In this document: positions 1 through 5,351 of the stretch, in pieces
Layout: the number at the start of each line of letters is the position of its first letter
How positions within the stretch are numbered: position 1 is the first letter of the stretch
Assembly (NCBI GenBank): GCA_023300065.1
Contig: JALZWJ010000167.1
Span: 1-5,351, forward strand
Origin: Akkermansiaceae bacterium
GTDB lineage: Bacteria > Verrucomicrobiota > Verrucomicrobiia > Verrucomicrobiales > Akkermansiaceae
Length of the DNA: 5,351 nt
Reading direction: 5' to 3'
Program-made: the position numbers and the translations under genes
The notes under the pieces: generated by a model
Seen by the model: only the letters and a program-made list of their open reading frames with translations
Told to the model about the DNA's origin: nothing
Database searches by the model: none

Positions 1-1
1 C

Positions 2-1297
2 TGCTTTGCCGATGGCGGTGTGTTTTTCGTGCCGCCGACCTTAGGTTGTGCCGCTGGAACGACAGGCTTGGTTACGTCAGGCGATCTTGATGGAGACGGT
101 ATTCGCGATTCGGGGCAGTATTTCTCACTCGTTCAGCCGATCGGCGCCATTAATATCGAACCCTTTCAGACAGATTTAGTGCAGCTAACTTCAGCTCCTC
201 CGTCTGACCTGCCCCGCCCCTTGGGGAGTTTTAACTGGATCGATAATAGTATCACAGTTTTTTGGGATTTGGTCAATAACCCCGTGAACGGGACTGGGTT
301 TGACGTTACCCGCTATCAATCTAGCCGGCCGTATGGACCGAACGAATTGGAGCGCCAGCGCGATGAAATTGTTCCTGGAACTTATAATTTTGCGTTTCCT
401 ATTCTGGGAGCAAACGCAAATGATCCTCGGGTCTTCACGATGATCGCTCCTTTCCGAGGAATGGTTGAGGCTTTCCCGGGGTCTGGGGGGCGATCAGTCA
501 CAAGTAGCGGGATTCCTGTTGGGAATGACTTCCGCGTCACCAATGATGAAGATCTTTGGAACAATGAGGCGGTTGAGTTTGATCCTCGCATCTTCTTTAG
601 CTTCGAGTGGGAGGGATTCAACGGCCAAACTTTCGTAGCTGGTGATCGTGTCTTTTTCTCTTTGAGAGACCGAGTGACCGACGCGATTCTCTTCCCTCCC
701 TTTCCTCCTCTTAATCCAACATCTCCACAGTTGATTGGAAGTAGTGCGCTGGGTATTCCGACCAATTATGAACTTGGGCCAGGCTTTTTTGTGGTTGGCC
801 AAGAGATTGTCGCTGAAATTGAATTTCGTCGCGGTCTGACCTCGGGTAATACTCAGGACATCTCAAGTAGTTTCTTCCGTTGGAATATCGATCTTATCGA
901 TACTTATGACGGCTTCCTGAGAGCGGTTTTCCCCCTCGGGTCAAGCGACGATCTAGTGTCCGCTTCCTCTGATTTTGATGGCGATGGTTTTACAAACCTA
1001 CAGGAATTTGGCCTCCAGACGGATCCTCTAGATCCAGCCGCGGTGCCAAATCCGACCCCCACACTGGACCCGATCACGAACCAATGTATCTTAGAGGTTC
1101 TGAAGCGTCCAGGTGTTGGCTCTCGTTTGCTTTATGTCATTGAGTATTCTCTCGATCTTGAGACTTGGATTGTCATCGAGCCTGGCGACCCAGTTTGGGC
1201 TATCGTATTTGACAATGAAGAGCGCATCACCGTTCTTAGTAGACGCCCAGTCACTGATAATCCCTGTTTCACACGCGTGACCCTCGTCCAAGATTAA
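2..1297 (+). CDS. Unrecognised secreted beta-rich protein with C-terminal Asp-rich motif and tail (5'-truncated)
   Basis: I do not recognise the main body of this protein. The frame is open from the left edge (first full codon at position 2), so the GTG at 20 is probably internal and the true start and any signal peptide lie outside the window. The visible part is about 431 residues and ends at TAA 1295-1297. It is rich in aromatic, Gly, Pro and Asn/Asp residues with alternating hydrophobics, as in extracellular beta-sandwich proteins, and I see no enzyme motif. An Asp-rich D-L-D-G-D-G-I-R-D motif sits near the left edge (about 83-109). A second, D-F-D-G-D-G-F-T-N-L-Q-E-F, starts at 971 and resembles thrombospondin type 3/dockerin calcium loops. 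After it comes a tail of about 95 residues with core Y-S-L-D-L-E-T-W, like the end of the downstream protease. Four Cys are visible, two near the left edge and two in the tail. It may be a surface or matrix protein; co-transcription with the protease 63 bases downstream is possible but unproven. Confidence 0.85.
   Translation, partial: CFADGGVFFVPPTLGCAAGTTGLVTSGDLDGDGIRDSGQYFSLVQPIGAINIEPFQTDLVQLTSAPPSDLPRPLGSFNWIDNSITVFWDLVNNPVNGTGFDVTRYQSSRPYGPNELERQRDEIVPGTYNFAFPILGANANDPRVFTMIAPFRGMVEAFPGSGGRSVTSSGIPVGNDFRVTNDEDLWNNEAVEFDPRIFFSFEWEGFNGQTFVAGDRVFFSLRDRVTDAILFPPFPPLNPTSPQLIGSSALGIPTNYELGPGFFVVGQEIVAEIEFRRGLTSGNTQDISSSFFRWNIDLIDTYDGFLRAVFPLGSSDDLVSASSDFDGDGFTNLQEFGLQTDPLDPAAVPNPTPTLDPITNQCILEVLKRPGVGSRLLYVIEYSLDLETWIVIEPGDPVWAIVFDNEERITVLSRRPVTDNPCFTRVTLVQD
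971..1294 (+). other. C-terminal calcium-type motif plus tail module, copy 1
   Basis: This stretch encodes the last 108 residues of the upstream protein. It opens with a D-x-D-G-D-G-F-T-N-L-Q-E-F loop, then a Pro-rich linker, then a beta-rich tail containing Y-V-I-E-Y-S-L-D-L-E-T-W and ending C-F-T-R-V-T-L-V-Q-D. The same order and almost the same length (104 residues) close the adjacent protease. The loop is likely to bind calcium by analogy with thrombospondin type 3 and dockerin repeats. The tail's role is not established; a function in export or cell-surface retention is my inference from its repeated terminal position. One Cys lies before the first strand and one in the last strand, so a disulfide could close the module here; the protease copy has none. 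Confidence 0.6.
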
Positions 1298-1360
1298 CGC
1301 TAGTTCTTTGTTTTTTTACCCGAGCATTTCAAGCTCACTCACCCTTTAATTTCCTTTCCT
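1298..1360 (+). other. Intergenic gap ahead of the protease gene
   Basis: This 63-base spacer holds a T-rich run (about 1307-1317) and a weak 4-bp inverted repeat, GAGC (1322-1325) with GCTC (1333-1336). The hairpin lies after the T run, so the order is wrong for an intrinsic terminator. A TTTAAT at 1345-1350 resembles a -10 hexamer, but it sits only 10 bases before the ATG and has no matching -35. The bases just before the ATG (CTTTAATTTCCTTTCCT) are pyrimidine-rich and contain no GGAG-like Shine-Dalgarno. With no terminator visible, read-through from the upstream gene into the protease gene is plausible. Confidence 0.5.
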
Positions 1361-4300
1361 ATGAAAAATTCTTCCCTGACCCTCATCTCGCTGTTTGCTC
1401 TTTCGAGCTCAGTATTTGGTCAAACAGCTTCAAATCTCGTGACAGCGTCTTCTTCAGGGCGTGGGAGTCATCAGTTCACTCAGAGTGGAGCCCCGACTGA
1501 CCTAATGCTTTGCTCCTATGAGCTGTGTCACTTGGACGAAAACGGTGCCATGAAGATTGAACCGGCTGCTTCTGGTTCAATGGCGGCCATCATTTCCCAG
1601 GCTTCGGAGTCCGGTGCTGATAAATATCTCGTTTTCTACCCTGTTGGGCAGGAGGGAAATCCCAATGCTCGTCGAGTTCTGCGTAATCAATACATCATTA
1701 CCCTCACTGATGGTGCAGATTTAAATGCTGTCAGGGAGCGCTGTGGGATGAAGTCGATCAAGTTGATCCGGGAAGGATCTAACCTCGCTCTTTGTGAAGA
1801 GGATTCTGCGGGTCGCGTTTTGGGGCAGCTCACGGACGTCCTGAATGATCCTGAGGTTTCCGCCGCGGAGCCGATTTTTGCGAAGAATCGCTTTAAGCGT
1901 TTGGTCCCAACTGATCCTTTCTACGCTCCAAACACAGAGCCTGAAACGGATGGAAACTACCAGTGGTATCTTAATAACGAGGGGATCAACGGTAGTATTG
2001 TTGACCTCGACATCAACGTTGAAGACGCTTTGACATTTTCCACTGGAGCGGGGGTTACCGTCGCGATCATTGATGATGGTATTTCGACGGATCACTTAGA
2101 CCTTGTTCTGAATGCAACTGGACCTCATCTAAACCTCCTAGACGGTGATCCGGATGATCCCACCACTTTTGACGATACCGCGACCCATGGAACGGGAATC
2201 GCAGCATTGATTGGAGCTTCTTTTAATAATGATGAAGGGATCTCAGGAGTCGCTCCGCAGGCCACGCTTTCTGGAATTCGTCTTCTTTCAGGTGATGCCG
2301 AAAGTGCTGGGCTCATTGCCGATTCTGATGAAGCCGCAGCGCTGAGTTTTTCAACCGATATCATCGATGTTTATAGCAGTAGTTGGGGGCCTGACGACAC
2401 GACTTTGAATCTCGAAGGTCCCGGCACTCTAGCCACGATGGCACTCGCAGATGGCGTTGCGAATGGCCGTGGAGGAGATGGCGTGATCTATGTCTGGGCG
2501 GCCGGAAACGGCGGCGAGATTGGTGATCGTTCGGATTACGATGGATATGCGAATTCAAGATTCACGATCGCAGTTGGATCTGTCGATGATTCGGGGCAAA
2601 GCGCTTCCTATTCTGAAGAGGGATCGAACATCGTAGTTACTGCCCCTTCGAGCGGTGGATCGCAAAACATTCTTACGGCCACCTTTGCTCTTGATACAGA
2701 TGATGATGATAATGCCATTCGGACGTCTGACTACGATACAACCTTTGGTGGGTCATCGGCTTCTGCGGCTTTAGTTTCTGGTGTGGTGGCTCTGATGCTT
2801 GATCAAAATCCTGATCTCAATTGGAGAGAGGTTCAAGATATTCTAATTCGGACGGCCTTCATGGTTGATCCGTCTGATGGTGATTGGTTTACAAACGCTG
2901 CGGGAATTAATTTTAACCATCAATACGGTGCTGGTTTAGTGGATGCTAATGCGGCAGTCATAATGGCTTCGGACCTCATTACAGATCCTGATCTCGCACT
3001 CGGTGACTTAGAATCCTTTAGTTTGAATCGTTTTTTCACGACTGCCACTGATGATCCTTCATCAGAGCCCGGTAATATCCCTGATAATAATGGAGAATCC
3101 CTGCTAGTCGGATTCGATATGTCTCAGGATGAAAACGGAAACCCTCTTCCGAATCTCCGAGTAGAGCATGTGGAATTTGTGGCAACGATCATTACTCCAA
3201 GTCGCTCGGATTTAGAGATTGTTCTGATCTCACCGAGTGGAACTCAAAGCGTGTTTCAGACTGTTGACGCCGATAACACTGAACAGAGTATTTTCAGATG
3301 GCCATTTATGTCCGTTCGTAACTGGGGTGAGGGTTCTGCCGGAACCTGGGTAGTCCGGATCACTGACTCAGTAAGTGGAGACACAGCTTTTTTGAATAAT
3401 GCCTCACTTGTTGTGCATGGTTCAGCCGACCCTGACGCTCCTTTGAGTCAAGTCCCGATTCTTACCAGTGCTCCTCTTATTACGATCAGCCAGGGCGCAG
3501 AACTTAACTACTTGCTACAAACTGCTGGCGCAACGAGTGTGACGCTCGGTGATCTTCCTGATGGCTTTGTCTTCGACCCTGAAACGAGCGTTATTTCTGG
3601 ATCAGCTTCCACTTCAGGGCTTTTTGAAGTGCCCGTAATTTTGACTGATGCTGTCGGGGTTCAAGGGAATTTCGTCCTTAATTTTGTGATCACTCCGACG
3701 GCTGTTGCGCTTGGTGATGCACTCGGCTTCTTCGGGTTTCCCGCCGTTTCTGGCGGTGATCAACCTTGGGCATTTGAGTTCTCGGATTTCATCGATAGGG
3801 AAGTTCCTGATGGTAGTTCTGCTCGGAGCGCCGTTGGTTTGGCTGATGGTGAGTCATCAATCTTCGGGTTTGATGGCCTAGAAGCAGGCGTCTTAATGTT
3901 TGATTGGAGAACCTCATCCCAAGAAGGTGCTGACCGCCTCTGGTTTAACCGAGGTGGGGAAGTTCCTCAGATTTGGGATGCTTTCATCAGTGGTGAAAGA
4001 GAGTGGGGCCGGACAGCGATTTATTTGCCTGAGAACTCTAATGATGTTCGCTGGATTTATAATAAGGATGCTTCCATCGGAGAAGGTGATGATCGGGGAT
4101 TGGTCGATAATGTGGAATTTGTGACTATGCCTAAGTTTAGGGAGTCTGTGGAGGCTGCCGTAAACCTCGAAGGCATTGATCTTGAGTTTGACAGCCGGAC
4201 TTTATTTATGCCATTTGCGTTTCCTGCTGCTAGTAGAGATGCCGAGGGGAATGCGACGCTTCTCAGATCTTCAACAATCGGAAATGGTCAGACAGCTTCA

Positions 4301-4951
4301 CTAGCAGGTTGGCTTGAAGGGCCTGGGACATTAAGCTTTACTGGCTTTAATTTCGCTGAGCCAAATGATGTTTTTGAACTACTCATTGATGGTGTTGTGA
4401 CGAACACCTTCGAAGGTATCGGTGCGGGTGGCCAGATCGATCGAATTGCAGTGAATGAGCCAATTGTGGACGGGCGACATCGTTTTCAGATTCGGTTCCG
4501 GAAAGATTTTTCAGGATCAGATGCTCGAGAGCTTCTTTCGGAAATTGTCGATGGGGTATTTGTGGATGATTTAAGATTCATTCAAGATGGGACCTTTGCG
4601 GCCTTCACTGGGAGCTTTGATGTTGATCCTTTCGCTGATGACGATGGCGATGGATATTCGAATCTTTTGGAGTATGCCTTTGGTGGTAATTACTTGCAGC
4701 GTGATGTTCCCTCTTACCTGCCTAAGATCGTGAGTTCTGGTGACAGTGAATTCGTTGAGTTTGGAATCGACACCTCTCGCTCTGATTTAAATTTGAGCAT
4801 TGAGCAATCAGTGGATCTCCTCGATTGGGATGAAGCTGAGCGAGCTGCCTTAGTTCGCACTGAAGGTGATGTGGAGGTCTTTCAGATTCCTGTCCTTAGA
4901 GAGGACGGCAGCCCGGCCTTATTCTTCCGGGTCCATGCTGAGGTGAAATAA
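1361..4951 (+). CDS. Secreted kexin/furin-like subtilisin-family (S8B) serine protease, multidomain
   Basis: This is a complete 1196-residue extracellular endopeptidase precursor. The ATG at 1361 fits because a signal peptide follows at once: K2, a hydrophobic core, and likely cleavage after V-F-G20. Residues about 100-180 form the propeptide, ending in R-F-K-R (177-180) just before P-T-D-P, as in furin. The catalytic domain (about 181-535) has D238 in I-I-D-D-G, H276 in H-G-T-G, oxyanion N383 in A-A-G-N-G-G and S466 in G-S-S-A-S-A-A. S-S-W-G-P-D-D (340-346) and Y-D-G-Y-A-N-S mark it as kexin-type. The P domain (about 545-688) shows R-S-D-L-E-I-V-L-I-S-P-S-G-T and N-W-G-E-G-S-A-G-T-W. A He_PIG-like Ig fold (about 697-779), two jelly-roll-like modules (about 782-922 and 935-1075), the motif D-D-D-G-D-G-Y-S-N-L-L-E (1093-1104) and a tail follow. 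Oddities: all four Cys are in the propeptide, and Ala replaces the usual Pro after the catalytic serine. The family is certain; substrate preference for basic residues is inferred. Confidence 0.95.
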   Translation: MKNSSLTLISLFALSSSVFGQTASNLVTASSSGRGSHQFTQSGAPTDLMLCSYELCHLDENGAMKIEPAASGSMAAIISQASESGADKYLVFYPVGQEGNPNARRVLRNQYIITLTDGADLNAVRERCGMKSIKLIREGSNLALCEEDSAGRVLGQLTDVLNDPEVSAAEPIFAKNRFKRLVPTDPFYAPNTEPETDGNYQWYLNNEGINGSIVDLDINVEDALTFSTGAGVTVAIIDDGISTDHLDLVLNATGPHLNLLDGDPDDPTTFDDTATHGTGIAALIGASFNNDEGISGVAPQATLSGIRLLSGDAESAGLIADSDEAAALSFSTDIIDVYSSSWGPDDTTLNLEGPGTLATMALADGVANGRGGDGVIYVWAAGNGGEIGDRSDYDGYANSRFTIAVGSVDDSGQSASYSEEGSNIVVTAPSSGGSQNILTATFALDTDDDDNAIRTSDYDTTFGGSSASAALVSGVVALMLDQNPDLNWREVQDILIRTAFMVDPSDGDWFTNAAGINFNHQYGAGLVDANAAVIMASDLITDPDLALGDLESFSLNRFFTTATDDPSSEPGNIPDNNGESLLVGFDMSQDENGNPLPNLRVEHVEFVATIITPSRSDLEIVLISPSGTQSVFQTVDADNTEQSIFRWPFMSVRNWGEGSAGTWVVRITDSVSGDTAFLNNASLVVHGSADPDAPLSQVPILTSAPLITISQGAELNYLLQTAGATSVTLGDLPDGFVFDPETSVISGSASTSGLFEVPVILTDAVGVQGNFVLNFVITPTAVALGDALGFFGFPAVSGGDQPWAFEFSDFIDREVPDGSSARSAVGLADGESSIFGFDGLEAGVLMFDWRTSSQEGADRLWFNRGGEVPQIWDAFISGEREWGRTAIYLPENSNDVRWIYNKDASIGEGDDRGLVDNVEFVTMPKFRESVEAAVNLEGIDLEFDSRTLFMPFAFPAASRDAEGNATLLRSSTIGNGQTASLAGWLEGPGTLSFTGFNFAEPNDVFELLIDGVVTNTFEGIGAGGQIDRIAVNEPIVDGRHRFQIRFRKDFSGSDARELLSEIVDGVFVDDLRFIQDGTFAAFTGSFDVDPFADDDGDGYSNLLEYAFGGNYLQRDVPSYLPKIVSSGDSEFVEFGIDTSRSDLNLSIEQSVDLLDWDEAERAALVRTEGDVEVFQIPVLREDGSPALFFRVHAEVK
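1889..1900 (+). other. Predicted propeptide processing site R-F-K-R
   Basis: Codons 177-180 encode Arg-Phe-Lys-Arg, a match to the furin consensus R-x-(K/R)-R. The following residues L-V-P-T-D-P and, further on, Q-W-Y-L correspond to the start of the furin catalytic domain (P-T-D-P and Q-Q-W-Y-L after its own R-T-K-R). In furin the precursor cuts itself here. By analogy the mature enzyme would begin at L181 and be about 1016 residues long. The cut itself is inferred, not shown. Confidence 0.65.
2993..3424 (+). other. P (Homo B) domain of the protease
   Basis: Residues about 545-688 match the P domain that follows the catalytic domain in kexins and furins. The clearest stretches are V-E-H-V-E-F-V-A-T-I, R-S-D-L-E-I-V-L-I-S-P-S-G-T, W-P-F-M-S-V-R-N-W-G-E and G-T-W-V-V-R-I-T-D, ending L-V-V-H-G-S. 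In eukaryotic convertases this jelly-roll domain is needed for folding and calcium dependence. Its start is approximate, because residues 535-594 include a D/N/P-rich linker. Confidence 0.85.
3449..3697 (+). other. Putative-Ig (He_PIG-like) domain of the protease
   Basis: Residues about 697-779 read as one Ig-like/cadherin-like repeat. It has the hallmark L-P-D-G-F-V-F-D-P-E-T-S-V-I-S-G-S-A, where the family form is L-P-x-G-L-x-x-D-x-x-T-G-x-I-S-G-x-P. Alternating hydrophobic strands follow (V-P-V-I-L-T-D-A-V-G). Such domains act as spacers or adhesive units on bacterial surface proteins. The call is by motif only. Confidence 0.65.
3704..4585 (+). repeat. Two tandem diverged jelly-roll-like modules within the protease
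   Basis: Residues about 782-922 and 935-1075 look like two copies of one module. Module A has G-L-E-A-G-V-L-M-F-D-W-R-T-S-S, then D-R-L-W-F-N-R-G-G, F-I-S-G-E-R-E-W, D-V-R-W-I-Y-N-K-D and G-L-V-D-N-V-E-F. Module B has W-L-E-G-P-G-T-L-S-F-T-G-F, then F-E-L-L-I-D-G-V, G-R-H-R-F-Q-I-R-F-R-K-D and V-F-V-D-D-L-R-F. Similar modules recur in large Verrucomicrobiota and Planctomycetota exoproteins, and binding of polysaccharide or protein is often assumed for them. Copy A is nearer that common form; copy B lacks the Trp-x-Tyr stretch. The DNA is too diverged for a recent duplication. Confidence 0.55.
4637..4948 (+). other. C-terminal calcium-type motif plus tail module, copy 2
   Basis: These are the last 104 residues of the protease. 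The loop D-D-D-G-D-G-Y-S-N-L-L-E-Y-A-F-G-G is followed by a beta-rich tail with L-S-I-E-Q-S-V-D-L-L-D-W and the end F-F-R-V-H-A-E-V-K. Spacing inside the loop is identical to the copy in the upstream protein (D at 1, 3 and 5, N at 9, E at 12). There is no membrane helix, LPXTG, or PEP-CTERM-type basic end after it. If it anchors or exports the protein, it does so by another mechanism. Confidence 0.6.
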
Positions 4952-5009
4952 CTGATTGGTTGAAATACCAAGACCTAAGCTTGATTTAATCTTTATTTTC
5001 ATAGATTCC

Positions 5010-5042
5010 AGAGGGGCAGGATATTTCCTGCCCCTCTTTTTT
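5010..5042 (+). terminator. Intrinsic (Rho-independent) terminator after the protease gene
   Basis: AGAGGGGCAGG (5010-5020) and CCTGCCCCTCT (5027-5037) pair perfectly over 11 bp with a 6-base loop ATATTT, followed by T's through 5042. GC-rich stem plus T run is the textbook form. The other strand lacks a T run, so it serves + strand transcripts only. It lies 58 bases after the protease stop. The T run ends on the base before the ATG at 5043, so the hairpin occupies the place where the next gene's ribosome binding site would be. Confidence 0.88.
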
Positions 5043-5351
5043 ATGTCTGACGATCAATATTCAAAAGTCGATCCATTGGTCGATGCTCTCCCTTCTGGCC
5101 CTGGGCTTGTCGGGCTCGATCTAGAGGCAGATAGTCTCTATCGGCATTCGGAGAGAATCTGTCTTGTGCAGGTTTGTTTTGGGGAGGAAGTCGAGTTGAT
5201 TGATCCTTTGGCTGATGAGTCTCTTGAGCGATTCGTGGAGTGGTTGAGAACGGCCAAGATATGGATGCATGGGGCTGATTATGATATGACCCTCATGCTT
5301 AGGGAGTGGGAAATGGTCCCGCCTGTTCTCTTTGATACACAAATCGCAGCC
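5043..5351 (+). CDS. rnd: Ribonuclease D, N-terminal part (3'-truncated by the window edge)
   Basis: The first 103 residues of a DEDD-family 3'-5' exoribonuclease, which trims 3' ends of tRNA and other stable RNA precursors in the cytoplasm using two metal ions. Exo I is visible as G-L-D-L-E-A-D, with metal ligands D26 and E28. Exo II is W-M-H-G-A-D-Y-D-M, with D81 aligning with E. coli D85, and it is followed by the family's F-D-T-Q-I-A-A. E. coli RNase D has its D-x-E at 28-30 and Exo II Asp 57 residues later; here the spacing is 55, so the ATG at 5043 gives a normal N-terminus. The Exo III and HRDC parts lie beyond the edge. No Shine-Dalgarno precedes the ATG. The next possible start (TTG at 5076) also lacks one. 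It is separated from the protease by a terminator and functionally unrelated to it. Confidence 0.88.
   Translation, partial: MSDDQYSKVDPLVDALPSGPGLVGLDLEADSLYRHSERICLVQVCFGEEVELIDPLADESLERFVEWLRTAKIWMHGADYDMTLMLREWEMVPPVLFDTQIAA

Noticed and set aside
382..802. Overlapping antisense open frames inside the upstream gene
   Set aside because: They lie fully within a coding region with clear exoprotein features on the + strand, show no domain or start signal, and look like codon-bias shadows.
820..840. Dibasic F-R-R-G and the tail K-R-P in the upstream protein as convertase cut sites
   Set aside because: Neither has Arg at P4, and K-R-P has Pro at P1', which such enzymes disfavour. Too weak to claim a substrate link.
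1296..1336. Possible terminator between the upstream gene and the protease
   Set aside because: The T run at 1307-1317 is preceded only by a 3-bp match (AAC/GTT), and the GAGC/GCTC hairpin comes after it with just 4 bp, so neither makes an intrinsic terminator.
1308..1350. Promoter for the protease from TTGTTT and TTTAAT
   Set aside because: The two hexamers are about 31 bases apart, far from the usual 16-18, and no better -35 precedes TTTAAT.
2125..2558. Antisense open frames across the catalytic domain
   Set aside because: The + strand here encodes the conserved His and S-S-W-G-P-D-D motifs; the reverse reading gives low-complexity Arg/Ser/His-rich peptides without motifs.
2699..2710. (GAT)4 tract as a phase-variation repeat
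   Set aside because: Only four units of a trinucleotide; length changes would stay in frame and simply encode an Asp run in a loop.
4960..4990. Promoter for ribonuclease D from TTGAAA and TTTAAT
   Set aside because: Hexamers are fair matches but the 19-base gap is long and the region is AT-rich, so chance matches are likely. Kept only as a remark in the hairpin finding.
5121..5342. Antisense frame over the ribonuclease D start
   Set aside because: The + strand carries Exo I and Exo II motifs at proper spacing, so the reverse frame is a shadow.
1..5351. CRISPR arrays, tRNA/rRNA genes, insertion sequences or defence systems
   Set aside because: No regular direct repeats, RNA gene folds, transposase motifs or terminal inverted repeats were seen on either strand; the only strong inverted repeat is the terminator at 5010-5037.

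Overview
The window reads as a piece of a chromosome from a marine or otherwise environmental Verrucomicrobiota-type bacterium (Opitutae/Puniceicoccales-like). This is inferred from protein style. Two adjacent large secreted proteins end in the D-x-D-G-D-G-(F/Y)-x-N-L-x-E-(F/Y) motif followed by a beta-rich tail with a 'YSLDLETW / QSVDLLDW' core. That ending is very common in this phylum, and no 16S rRNA or other marker is present to confirm it. Base composition looks balanced, and both proteins are acidic and Asp-rich.

Layout, all on the + strand. (1) Positions 2-1297: the 3' part of an unrecognised secreted beta-rich protein, open to the left edge. (2) Positions 1298-1360: a short gap with no convincing terminator or Shine-Dalgarno. 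(3) Positions 1361-4951: a complete 1196-residue kexin/furin-type (S8B) subtilase. Its order is signal peptide, Cys-containing propeptide, RFKR processing site, catalytic domain, P domain, putative-Ig (He_PIG-like) domain, two tandem jelly-roll-like modules, Asp-rich calcium-type motif and C-terminal tail. (4) Positions 4952-5042: a gap holding a perfect 11-bp terminator hairpin whose T run ends immediately before the next ATG. (5) Positions 5043-5351: the start of a ribonuclease D gene (rnd), cut by the right edge. No stretch over 100 bases lacks a gene or a described element.

The most interesting content is the protease. It keeps the catalytic residues (D238, H276, N383, S466) and also the acidic residues that in furin read basic residues at P1 and P4 (D346, D394, E324, E352). 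It carries a furin-consensus R-F-K-R exactly at the propeptide/catalytic boundary. That suggests a bacterial enzyme that matures itself at a basic site and cuts after basic residues. The neighbouring protein shares its C-terminal module, so the two probably follow the same export or surface-retention route. The ribonuclease D gene is functionally unrelated housekeeping.
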